Source: Flavobacteriales bacterium
Lineage (GTDB): Bacteria; Bacteroidota; Bacteroidia; Flavobacteriales; Flavobacteriaceae
Reading direction: 5' to 3'
DNA: 64,000 bases
Assembly: GCA_011526365.1 (NCBI GenBank)
Contig: WTIO01000065.1
Coordinates: 47,473-111,472 of the forward strand
Below are positions 7,573 to 15,259 of the stretch, piece after piece. Within the stretch, counting starts at the first letter, position 1. Every line of letters begins with the position of its first letter. The notes below the pieces were generated by a model. That model did no database searches and was not told where the DNA came from. It saw nothing but the letters and a program-made list of their open reading frames with translations. A program made the translations under genes and the position numbers.

Positions 7573-8411
7573 TGCGACTCCTGCAAATTGAAGCGACAAA
7601 ATTGTTCCTCAATCGCACCACCCGACTGTTGATTGCCTGTTATTTTATTCTTATTTCACTCATTGCGCTTATTGCTGCTATTAAAGTAGAAATTGGCCCC
7701 ATCAAATTTCAGCTGGCCAAACAGGGCATTTTTAATTTTCCCTACATCTGGCATTTTAATACCTACATCGTGGGGCTGATGAAAATCTTCTTTGCCATTA
7801 TAATTGTGGCCATGGCCTCCAGTGAATACAACTATAAAACCCTGAAGCAAAACCTTATAGACGGTTTAAGTAAAAAAGAAGTTTTGTACTCCAAGGTGTA
7901 CACTATGATCGCTTTTATTTTGGCCTCTACCCTCTTCACCTTTATTATTTCGTTGATTTTAGGCTTTTCCTTTTCTGACTACACCGAACTGGGCATTGTA
8001 TTTTCTGAAATGGAATACTTTTTGGCGTACGCTGTAAAACTCTTTGCGTTTTTTAGCATGTGCTTGTTTTTGGGCATCTGGATAAAAAGGGCGGCTTTTG
8101 CCTTAGGTTTTTTAATTGTTTGGCAAATGATAGAAGGCATCTCTTTTGGCCTTATGAAATGGAAACTTTCGAATATCATCCCAAGCCTTAGTGCAGAGCA
8201 GGTGTTTGCCTTTTTCCCTTTAAATGCCATGAGCAACCTAATCAAAGAACCCTTAACCCGACTTTCAGGAGTTCAAAATATTGCCAACCAAGTGGGTGAA
8301 AGCATCGACAAAGATTACGGTCTTGATTGGGGCAGTGTACTAATTGCGCTGCTTTGGGCAGGAATTTTCCTTGCCCTCACCTATCGTTTACTACAAAAGC
8401 GCGACCTCTAG
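7569..8411 (+). CDS. ABC-2 type transporter permease
   Basis: This is the membrane subunit partner of the preceding ATPase. It has 280 residues with six hydrophobic segments (near 20-40, 72-88, 112-132, 145-175, 180-198 and 255-275) and the ABC-2 feature of a conserved cytoplasmic segment after TM2 (ASSEYNYKTLKQNLIDGLSK), typical of BcrB-like permeases. The ATG overlaps the stop of the ATPase gene. No enzyme, receptor or lantibiotic genes lie beside it, so a drug-export role is only a guess. Confidence 0.85.
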   Translation: MMRLLQIEATKLFLNRTTRLLIACYFILISLIALIAAIKVEIGPIKFQLAKQGIFNFPYIWHFNTYIVGLMKIFFAIIIVAMASSEYNYKTLKQNLIDGLSKKEVLYSKVYTMIAFILASTLFTFIISLILGFSFSDYTELGIVFSEMEYFLAYAVKLFAFFSMCLFLGIWIKRAAFALGFLIVWQMIEGISFGLMKWKLSNIIPSLSAEQVFAFFPLNAMSNLIKEPLTRLSGVQNIANQVGESIDKDYGLDWGSVLIALLWAGIFLALTYRLLQKRDL

Positions 8412-8449
8412 GCACGGCCCTAGCACTAAAAAAATAACGTACCTTTGCC

Positions 8450-8457
8450 TTTTCCAT
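8450..8457 (+). promoter_or_regulatory. -7 element of uvrB
   Basis: TACCTTTG matches TAnnTTTG and ends 7 bases before the uvrB ATG, so the transcript should carry only a few leader bases. Confidence 0.65.
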
Positions 8458-8464
8458 AAAACGC

Positions 8465-10459
8465 ATGGACTTTACTATCGTTTCGGACTTTAAACCCACG
8501 GGGGATCAACCCGAGGCCATCCGCCAAATTGTACAACAATTTGAAGCGGGAGACCCCTATGTTACCCTACAAGGGGTAACAGGCTCTGGAAAAACCTTTA
8601 CCATGGCCAATGTGGTGGAAAAACTCCAACGCCCAACACTGGTGCTGGCACACAATAAAACCCTAGCCGCACAGCTGTATTCGGAGTTCAAGCAGTTTTT
8701 TCCCAATAATGCCGTTGAGTATTTTGTGTCCTATTACGACTACTACCAACCCGAAGCCTATATTCCAACAACGGGGACGTATATAGAAAAAGATTTATCC
8801 ATAAATGAAGAAATTGAAAAACTGCGACTGAGCACCACTTCTTCCCTCCTTTCGGGACGACGGGACGTCCTTGTTGTCGCCTCAGTGTCTTGCTTGTATG
8901 GAATTGGAAATCCCTCGGAATTTCAAAAAAACGTGATTGAACTCGAACGGGATCAAGTGATCTCCAGAACCCAACTTTTGCACCGCCTGGTACAAAGTTT
9001 ATACTCGAGGACTACAGGAGAGTTCAATCGTGGGAATTTTAAGGTACAAGGCGATGTGGTGTCCATTTTTCCGGGCTATGCAGATATCGCTTATAAAATT
9101 CACTTTTTTGGTGACGAAATTGAAGCCATAGAGGCTTTTGACCCCATCAACAATCAATTGTTGGACGAATACGAGCGCCTGCGGTTGTATCCGGCCAATA
9201 TTTTTGTAACCTCCCCAGAATTATTGCAAACAGCCATCCATCAAATTCAAGACGATTTGGTAAAACAGGTGGACTACTTTAAAGATATTGGAAAACCTTT
9301 GGAGGCTAAACGCCTCGAAGAACGCACCGAGTTTGACTTGGAAATGATTCGGGAACTGGGCTATTGCTCTGGGATTGAAAATTACTCAAGGTATTTGGAC
9401 GGACGCGCCCCAGGGACCCGCCCCTTTTGCTTGTTAGATTATTTTCCAGACGACTATTTAATGGTAATCGATGAAAGTCACGTGACCATATCACAGGTAC
9501 ATGCCATGTACGGGGGGGACCGCAGTAGAAAAGAAAATTTGGTGGAATACGGTTTTCGCCTGCCTGCCGCCATGGACAACCGTCCCTTAAAATTTGAGGA
9601 ATTTGAAGGCCTTCAACGCCAGGTACTCTATGTGAGTGCCACCCCTGCCGACTATGAACTGCAACAAACCGAAGGGGTGTTTGTAGAACAAATTATTCGC
9701 CCTACAGGACTGCTAGACCCCGTAATTGAAATACGCCCAAGCAACAACCAAATTGATGATTTGATTGAAGAAATTCAACAACGTATCGAAAAGGACGAAC
9801 GCACTCTTGTAACCACCCTTACCAAACGTATGGCAGAAGAGCTGACCAAATACCTCAGCAGGGTACAAATCCGTTGCCGTTATATCCACTCCGATGTGGA
9901 TACCCTTGAACGGGTAGAAATCATGCAGGATTTAAGAAAGGGCTTGTTTGATGTTTTAGTGGGCGTTAATTTACTGCGCGAAGGGCTGGATTTGCCCGAA
10001 GTTTCTTTGGTAGCCATTTTAGATGCCGACAAAGAAGGGTTTTTACGAAGCAATCGCTCCCTCACCCAAACGGTGGGACGTGCCGCTAGAAACATCAATG
10101 GTAAAGCAATTATGTATGCAGATACCATCACCCAAAGCATGCAAAAAACCATTGATGAAACCAACTACCGCCGTACCAAACAAATGGCCTACAACGAAAC
10201 GCATAAGATCACACCAAAAGCCCTAAATAAATCTTTGGACAATGCCTTGGCGAGTAATTCCATTCAAACCTATGTGCAGGAGCGCGAAGAACGCAAAGTA
10301 GCCGAAGCCGCCAAACAGTACCAAACCCATGAGGATATGGAAAAAGCCATTCGCGAAATGCGCAAGGCTATGGAAAAGGCCGCCAAAGAATTGGACTTTA
10401 TTGAAGCCGCCCGCCTACGAGATGCCATTGAGGGATTAAAAGCAGCGCTAACCTCATAA
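8465..10459 (+). CDS. uvrB: Excinuclease ABC subunit B
   Basis: UvrB is the damage-verifying helicase-like subunit of nucleotide excision repair, working with UvrA and UvrC. Walker A GVTGSGKT is at residues 37-44; the beta-hairpin that is inserted between DNA strands carries YYDYYQPEAYIP (about 93-104); the DEAD-like motif DESHVT lies near 336; motif VI QTVGRAARN and the C-terminal UVR domain (about 625-660, AARLRDAIEGL) are present. The full 664 residues match the family length. It stands alone, with its own promoter, and ends at a hairpin shared with convergent hsp20. Confidence 0.98.
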   Translation: MDFTIVSDFKPTGDQPEAIRQIVQQFEAGDPYVTLQGVTGSGKTFTMANVVEKLQRPTLVLAHNKTLAAQLYSEFKQFFPNNAVEYFVSYYDYYQPEAYIPTTGTYIEKDLSINEEIEKLRLSTTSSLLSGRRDVLVVASVSCLYGIGNPSEFQKNVIELERDQVISRTQLLHRLVQSLYSRTTGEFNRGNFKVQGDVVSIFPGYADIAYKIHFFGDEIEAIEAFDPINNQLLDEYERLRLYPANIFVTSPELLQTAIHQIQDDLVKQVDYFKDIGKPLEAKRLEERTEFDLEMIRELGYCSGIENYSRYLDGRAPGTRPFCLLDYFPDDYLMVIDESHVTISQVHAMYGGDRSRKENLVEYGFRLPAAMDNRPLKFEEFEGLQRQVLYVSATPADYELQQTEGVFVEQIIRPTGLLDPVIEIRPSNNQIDDLIEEIQQRIEKDERTLVTTLTKRMAEELTKYLSRVQIRCRYIHSDVDTLERVEIMQDLRKGLFDVLVGVNLLREGLDLPEVSLVAILDADKEGFLRSNRSLTQTVGRAARNINGKAIMYADTITQSMQKTIDETNYRRTKQMAYNETHKITPKALNKSLDNALASNSIQTYVQEREERKVAEAAKQYQTHEDMEKAIREMRKAMEKAAKELDFIEAARLRDAIEGLKAALTS

Positions 10460-10462
10460 AAA

Positions 10463-10490
10463 AACTCAGACACCCGAAGGTGCCTGAGTT
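10463..10490 (-). terminator. Intrinsic terminator of hsp20 (UUCG loop)
   Basis: AACTCAGGCACC - TTCG - GGTGTCTGAGTT on the minus strand forms a 12-pair stem closed by a UUCG tetraloop and followed by a T7 run. On the plus strand one pair becomes an A-C mismatch and the A-run lies upstream, so the signal is best for the minus-strand hsp20; it may also stop uvrB weakly. Confidence 0.85.
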
Positions 10491-10507
10491 ACAAAACAAA
10501 TACATAA

Positions 10508-10933
10508 TTACTTGACGGAAATCAGCTTTTTGGGTGCGGGTAACGCTTCTTCACGTTTGGGCAAATCAATGTTTAGGATGCCGTCCTTGTAACGGGCCGA
10601 AATTTTGTCCGCAGCAACACTCTCCGGCAGGGTAAAGCTCCGCTGAAAGCTACCGTAATGGTACTCCCTGTGGGTGTAGTGAGTGCCCTCGCTGCTGTCT
10701 TCATGGGTAGTATTAGTGCGTACCACAAGGAGATCATCTTCAACTTCTACTTCGAAGTCGTCTTTAGACTTCCCAGGAATGGCAAAGCTTAGGGTATACG
10801 CCTTATCTTCTTCGGTAATGTTCACAGCAGGAACGGTAGCACCAGTAGAACGAGTGCCTCCCGCCAATGGCGTCTGTAATAATTCATCCCAAAAGTTGGG
10901 AAGTAATGGTGAGGTTTTGGTTAACATTTTCAT
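10508..10933 (-). CDS. Hsp20/alpha-crystallin family small heat-shock protein
   Basis: This is an ATP-independent holdase chaperone. The 141 residues hold one alpha-crystallin domain (about 38-130): VNITEEDKAYTLSFAIPG at its start, LLVVRTNT mid-domain, and the closing GILNIDLPKREE with the conserved A-x-x-x-G-x-L-like strand. The C-terminal LISVK is the usual tail that docks neighbouring subunits. A second ATG (10927) is possible. A 7-7-7 inverted repeat lies about 55-75 bases upstream and a strong terminator follows. Heat-shock control is likely for the family, but the factor is unknown. Confidence 0.93.
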   Translation of the reverse strand: MKMLTKTSPLLPNFWDELLQTPLAGGTRSTGATVPAVNITEEDKAYTLSFAIPGKSKDDFEVEVEDDLLVVRTNTTHEDSSEGTHYTHREYHYGSFQRSFTLPESVAADKISARYKDGILNIDLPKREEALPAPKKLISVK

Positions 10934-10986
10934 GGTTTCTAATTTTTAATTATTTACGCCCCATACAGGACAAATAGAATACCAAA

Positions 10987-11007
10987 CCACAATTAATGAC
11001 ATTGTGG
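10987..11007. promoter_or_regulatory. Inverted repeat upstream of hsp20 (candidate operator)
   Basis: CCACAAT - 7 bases - ATTGTGG is a perfect 7+7+7 inverted repeat between the sucC stop and the hsp20 start. It is not the CIRCE element. It could be an operator for hsp20 or a weak hairpin at the sucC 3' end; no T-run follows it. Confidence 0.4.
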
Positions 11008-11042
11008 CATTAAAAATGCTAAAAAGTATGACAGATTGTCGT

Positions 11043-12236
11043 TTACTTGAATACTTCTTGTACTTTTTGCGCTGCTTCTTCAAACGCAGTGGCCGACAAT
11101 ACATTTAATCCAGAGCTGTCGATAAGCGTTTTGGCAATGTCGGCATTGGTGCCCTGAAGGCGAACAATAATAGGCACCTTTATGGCGTCACCAAGGTTTT
11201 TGTAGGCGTCTACTATCCCTTGTGCAACACGATCACAACGAACAATACCTCCAAAAATATTCACCAAGATGGCTTTTACCTTAGGGTCCTTTAAAATCAA
11301 ACGGAAAGCTGTTTCTACCCGAGCAGCATCTGCTGTTCCCCCAACATCGAGGAAGTTAGCAGGAGATCCTCCGGATTGCTTGATCAAGTCCATGGTAGCC
11401 ATTGCCAAGCCTGCACCATTTACCATACATCCGACATTTCCGTCTAAATCCACATAGTTTAAACCAACAGCTTTGGCTTCCACCTCCACAGGATTTTCTT
11501 CTTTTAAATCGCGCAGTGCTTCAAAATCAGGATGGCGGAACAAAGCGTTGTCATCCAGGGTTACTTTGGCATCCACAGCGATAATACGGTCGTCTGAGGT
11601 TTTCAGTACCGGATTGATTTCAAACAAGGACGCATCGGCGCCTACATAGGCTTTATACAGGGCGCTAACAAATTTGGTCATCGACTTAAAGGCGGCGCCA
11701 CTTAAACCGAGGTTAAAGGCAATTTTTCGGGCCTGAAAGGGCAACAAGCCCGTCCCAGGATCAATTTCTTCTGTAAATATTAAATGGGGGGTTTCTTCGG
11801 CTACAGTTTCAATATCCATTCCCCCTTCGGTAGAATACATAATCATATTGCGTCCTGTGGTACGATTGAGCAACACAGACATATAATATTCTTGGGGTTC
11901 AGATGCGCCGGGATAGTACACGTCTTCGGCCACAAGAACCTGATGCACTGTTTTTCCCTCCGCAGAAGTTTGTGGCGTTACCAACTGCATCCCTAAAATA
12001 GTATCACTAATGCTTTGCACTTCCTCCAGGGACTTGGCCAGTTTTACACCGCCTCCTTTTCCGCGGCCACCAGCGTGTATTTGTGCCTTAATCACATGCC
12101 AGGAAGTTCCTGTGCTTTCGGTGAGGGCCTTTGCTGCAGCTACTGCTTCTTCTGGAGTGGTGGCTACTTGTCCACGCTGTACAGCAACGCCAAATTGTGC
12201 TAAAATATCTTTCCCTTGGTATTCGTGTAAATTCAT
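11043..12236 (-). CDS. sucC: Succinate-CoA ligase (ADP-forming) subunit beta
   Basis: The beta subunit of succinyl-CoA synthetase carries the ATP-grasp nucleotide site; with SucD it makes ATP or GTP from succinyl-CoA in the TCA cycle. It starts MNLHEYQGKDILAQFGV as usual, has the KAQIHAGGRGKGGGV nucleotide-binding loop (about 50-64), and ends with the CoA-ligase domain containing LDVGGTAD and VNIFGGIVRCD. 397 residues is full length. sucD is not adjacent. It has its own promoter 19 bases upstream. Confidence 0.97.
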   Translation of the reverse strand: MNLHEYQGKDILAQFGVAVQRGQVATTPEEAVAAAKALTESTGTSWHVIKAQIHAGGRGKGGGVKLAKSLEEVQSISDTILGMQLVTPQTSAEGKTVHQVLVAEDVYYPGASEPQEYYMSVLLNRTTGRNMIMYSTEGGMDIETVAEETPHLIFTEEIDPGTGLLPFQARKIAFNLGLSGAAFKSMTKFVSALYKAYVGADASLFEINPVLKTSDDRIIAVDAKVTLDDNALFRHPDFEALRDLKEENPVEVEAKAVGLNYVDLDGNVGCMVNGAGLAMATMDLIKQSGGSPANFLDVGGTADAARVETAFRLILKDPKVKAILVNIFGGIVRCDRVAQGIVDAYKNLGDAIKVPIIVRLQGTNADIAKTLIDSSGLNVLSATAFEEAAQKVQEVFK

Positions 12237-12255
12237 TCGTAGTGGTTTTCGGGTT

Positions 12256-12263
12256 CAAAAATA
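12256..12263 (-). promoter_or_regulatory. -7 element of sucC
   Basis: TATTTTTG on the minus strand, a full TAnnTTTG match 19 bases from the ATG. Confidence 0.6.
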
Positions 12264-12376
12264 CTATTTCTTCCCTAAAATGACGGCCCCTGCAAGTCAG
12301 AAATAAATGAATCCTAACATTTTTAATCAACAATTTTGTAGCCCCAACAAAACCCCAACACTTAGCAATATCTTCT

Positions 12377-12384
12377 TACCTTTG
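12377..12384 (+). promoter_or_regulatory. -7 element of lysA
   Basis: TACCTTTG matches TAnnTTTG, 16 bases before the GTG start of lysA. Confidence 0.6.
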
Positions 12385-12400
12385 AAAAAATTTATTAGGA

Positions 12401-13633
12401 GTGACTACTACGAATTTACGCAGCATAGCCAAAACCTACGGTACCCCTTTGTATGTGTACAATGCGGCAAAAATTGAAAGCCAATACCAACGCTTAACCA
12501 AGGCGTTTGCCCCACTGCCTGAAGTAAAGTTTAACTTTGCCATGAAAGCCTTGTCCAATAGCGCCATCTTAAAATTGATGCGACAGCTGGGGGCAGGCTT
12601 AGACACCGTTTCCCTACAAGAGGTGCAACTCGGTTTACAGGCTGGCTTTTCTCCTGATGAAATCATCTTTACGCCCAATGGGGTTGCCCTTGATGAAATT
12701 ATAGCTGCCATGGAGCTGGGAGTACACATCAACATTGACAACCTTTCCCTACTTGAACAATTTGGGGCCCGCTATCCCGAAACGCCTGTTTGTATTCGTA
12801 TTAATCCCCATGTGATGGCCGGTGGAAACTCAAACATATCCGTTGGACATATCGACTCTAAGTTTGGTATCTCAATTCATCAAATGCCCCATGTGCACCG
12901 TATTGTTAAAAACACTGGCATGAACATCAATGGATTACACATGCACACAGGAAGTGATATTTTAGATATAGGCGTATTCCTTCAGGCCTGTGATATTTTA
13001 TTTGACCTTGCATTAGAATTTAAAGATTTAGAATTTATTGATTTGGGCAGCGGCTTTAAAGTTCCTTACAAGCCTGGGGACATTGCCACAGATGTGGAAG
13101 ACTTGGGTGTACAACTAGGAGAACGCTTTGAACGCTTTTGCACGGACTATGGACGGCCGTTGTCATTAGCCTTTGAGCCTGGGAAATTTTTAGTGAGTGA
13201 AGCAGGGCATTTTGTTACCGCGGTAAATGTGGTGAAACAAACCACCTCTACCATTTTTGCTCAAGTGAACAGCGGCTTCAATCACCTGATTCGCCCCATG
13301 CTCTACAATGCGTACCACCACATTGAAAACCTGTCCAACCCCAACGGGAAATCGCGCTTCTATACCGTGGTGGGTTACATCTGTGAAACTGACACCTTTG
13401 CCAACAACCGACAAATTGCCGAAATTAAAGAAGGAGACCTTTTGGTGTTTCGCAATGCCGGGGCGTACTGCTTTAGCATGTCTAGCAACTACAATTCGCG
13501 CTTTCGCCCTGCCGAGGTATTATGGTACAACAATGAAGCCCATTTGATCCGTAAACACGAAACCCTAGCCGACCTAACACATACTCAAGTGGAATGGGAA
13601 CCCAAGGCGACAATGGAAAAAAGCTCAAATTAA
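12401..13633 (+). CDS. lysA: Diaminopimelate decarboxylase
   Basis: LysA removes CO2 from meso-diaminopimelate to give lysine, the last step of the pathway served by dapD. It is a fold-III PLP enzyme: the PLP Lys is K49 in FNFAMKALS, HMHTGSD and DLGSGFKVPY hold the phosphate side, EPGKFLV follows, and the active-site Cys is in VGYICETDTFA. The start is GTG at 12401, which aligns with homologues; an AGGA directly abuts it, too close to act as a Shine-Dalgarno site. Full length at 410 residues. No lysine genes adjoin. Confidence 0.96.
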   Translation: MTTTNLRSIAKTYGTPLYVYNAAKIESQYQRLTKAFAPLPEVKFNFAMKALSNSAILKLMRQLGAGLDTVSLQEVQLGLQAGFSPDEIIFTPNGVALDEIIAAMELGVHINIDNLSLLEQFGARYPETPVCIRINPHVMAGGNSNISVGHIDSKFGISIHQMPHVHRIVKNTGMNINGLHMHTGSDILDIGVFLQACDILFDLALEFKDLEFIDLGSGFKVPYKPGDIATDVEDLGVQLGERFERFCTDYGRPLSLAFEPGKFLVSEAGHFVTAVNVVKQTTSTIFAQVNSGFNHLIRPMLYNAYHHIENLSNPNGKSRFYTVVGYICETDTFANNRQIAEIKEGDLLVFRNAGAYCFSMSSNYNSRFRPAEVLWYNNEAHLIRKHETLADLTHTQVEWEPKATMEKSSN

Positions 13634-13769
13634 TAAAGTAAATATTTTCGGCACCTCTAAGTGTTAAAACTTAACGATTACGCCCTCTTCACTGATATTT
13701 GAAGCGCAATTTCTTGCATGCTATACCTAGGATATTAATTTTATCCATTTAACCAAATCTTCTTAACCT

Positions 13770-14004
13770 ATGAAAAAAATCTACATTTTAGTGAATGTTA
13801 TCGCATTCATCTGGATGAGCGGGGGGGGGCGTCTGGGCACAACAAACCTGGTCAGGAACAATAACTGACGAAAATGGCCTAAACCACCCGCATTGCTGAC
13901 TGCCGAAGCCAATCACCAACCGCTGGCCCACACCATTACCCCTTGAACGAGGGGATATTCAATATCAAAAAGATCGCATACTGCAGAAGGAAGGACTGTC
14001 ATAG
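13770..14004 (+). pseudogene. Decayed start of a secreted or outer-membrane protein gene
   Basis: The 399 bases between lysA and mnmA (13634-14032) hold no intact gene. From ATG 13770 the frame gives a signal peptide (MKKIYILVNVIAFIWMSGG) and then runs into a G9 tract. Removing one G restores VWAQQTWSGTITDENGLN, a typical Bacteroidota signal-peptidase site followed by a stretch like the first strand of a carboxypeptidase-D-like plug domain (SGTVTDENG...) of TonB-linked receptors. An in-frame TGA follows at 13897, after which the same frame stays open to TAG at 14002. So there is one frameshift plus one nonsense codon; the remainder is missing. It could instead be a small lineage-specific gene with a sequencing error in the G-run. 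Confidence 0.4.
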
Positions 14005-14032
14005 AAATAACTTGAAGTTGCTACAGCTAAAG

Positions 14033-15220
14033 TTACGCAATAACCCCGGAACCCAGCAATTCATTTTCGCGGTACCAAGCGACAAACTGACCCGGCGTAA
14101 TGGCACTTTGTGGCTGATCGAAAATGACGTAAAGTCCGTCAGTGGTACGTTCTAAGGTCGCCGCCTGTAAGGGTTGGCGGTAGCGGATACGTGCCATTAC
14201 AGTGGTCTGCTCCCCTATTTGAAGCTGTTGGTCCTCCCGCACCCAATGCAGTTGGTCCACAGCAACAAACAAGGCCTTGTGAAACAAGCCCGGATGCTGT
14301 GCCCCTTCCCCCACATAAATTATATTTTTTACTGTGTCGGTAGCGATCACAAATAATGGCGCTGCAGTCCCTCCTACCGCCAAACCCTTGCGCTGGCCTA
14401 TGGTAAAATAGTGAGCGCCTTCATGGGTCCCCACAACAGTTCCTTCTTCGGGCTGGTACTGCTTTCGGGTGGCGAGTGCTTTCCACTGGGCTTCACCTGG
14501 TGTGTCATGAGGTTCCAGTTGGGGAACCTGTGCAACAGGAATACTAATAATAGGACCCTGTTTGGGTGCCAGTTGTTGCTTTAAAAAATCGGGCAGGCGA
14601 ACCTTTCCAATAAAGCACAATCCTTGAGAGTCCTTTTTTTCGGCAGTTACCAAGGCCTGAGCAGCAGCAATTTTTCGCACCTCACTTTTTTGAAGGTAAC
14701 CAATAGGAAACAGGGTTTTGGCCAATTGTTGTTGGGTCAGTTGACAAAGGAAATAGGACTGGTCCTTAGAAGCGTCCTGACCGCTTAAAAGCCGATATAT
14801 GGGCTTGCCATCTTTAGTAATGGTATCCTTTTGGCAGTAATGCCCCGTGGCTACAAAGTCGGCCCCCAGGGAGAGGGCGATGTCCATAAACACCGAAAAC
14901 TTAATCTCACGGTTGCAAAGCACATCAGGGTTTGGCGTGCGGCCTGCGGCATATTCCGCAAACATATAATCTACTATACGGGTTTTGTAAGTGTCGCTTA
15001 AATCCACCGTTTGAAAAGCAATCCCCAATTTGTTGGCCACCAACATAGCGTCGTTACTGTCTTCCAACCAAGGGCATTCCGAAGAAATCGTAACCGATTC
15101 ATCGTGCCAGTTTTTCATAAACAAGCCAATGACTTCATAGCCTTGCTGTTGGAGTAAATAGGCTGCTACGCTGGAGTCTACCCCACCGGAAAGGCCCACT
15201 ACGACACGCTTCTTTTTCAT
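14033..15220 (-). CDS. mnmA: tRNA-specific 2-thiouridylase
   Basis: MnmA activates U34 of tRNA-Lys, -Glu and -Gln with ATP and inserts sulfur to make s2U34. The PP-loop [12 protein letters not shown] is at residues 9-20; the catalytic Cys pair is C102 in [12 protein letters not shown] and C202 in [10 protein letters not shown]; the C-terminal half has the central and beta-barrel domains ([11 protein letters not shown]; ending in [10 protein letters not shown]). 395 residues is slightly longer than E. coli MnmA. A -7 promoter ends only 4 bases before the ATG, so it has its own start despite following yidC. Confidence 0.97.
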   Translation of the reverse strand: MKKKRVVVGLSGGVDSSVAAYLLQQQGYEVIGLFMKNWHDESVTISSECPWLEDSNDAMLVANKLGIAFQTVDLSDTYKTRIVDYMFAEYAAGRTPNPDVLCNREIKFSVFMDIALSLGADFVATGHYCQKDTITKDGKPIYRLLSGQDASKDQSYFLCQLTQQQLAKTLFPIGYLQKSEVRKIAAAQALVTAEKKDSQGLCFIGKVRLPDFLKQQLAPKQGPIISIPVAQVPQLEPHDTPGEAQWKALATRKQYQPEEGTVVGTHEGAHYFTIGQRKGLAVGGTAAPLFVIATDTVKNIIYVGEGAQHPGLFHKALFVAVDQLHWVREDQQLQIGEQTTVMARIRYRQPLQAATLERTTDGLYVIFDQPQSAITPGQFVAWYRENELLGSGVIA

Positions 15221-15224
15221 ACTG

Positions 15225-15232
15225 CAAAGGTA
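15225..15232 (-). promoter_or_regulatory. -7 element of mnmA (leaderless start)
   Basis: TACCTTTG on the minus strand, 4 bases from the mnmA ATG. With transcription starting a few bases after this box, the first base of the mRNA would be at or next to the A of ATG. Confidence 0.65.
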
Positions 15233-15259
15233 GGGGAAAAATTCCTTCTTAACAGGAGT

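Noticed and set aside
10987-11007. CIRCE element before hsp20
   Set aside because: The arms CCACAAT/ATTGTGG do not match TTAGCACTC-N9-GAGTGCTAA.
13821-13829. Phase-variable contingency locus at the G9 tract
   Set aside because: Restoring the frame gives only 22 further codons before a stop, so no full protein could be switched on; decay or a read error is simpler.
13943-14155. 70-residue plus-strand ORF after lysA
   Set aside because: It crosses into the end of mnmA on the other strand, is not homologue-like, and its frame differs from the one that continues the decayed signal-peptide ORF.
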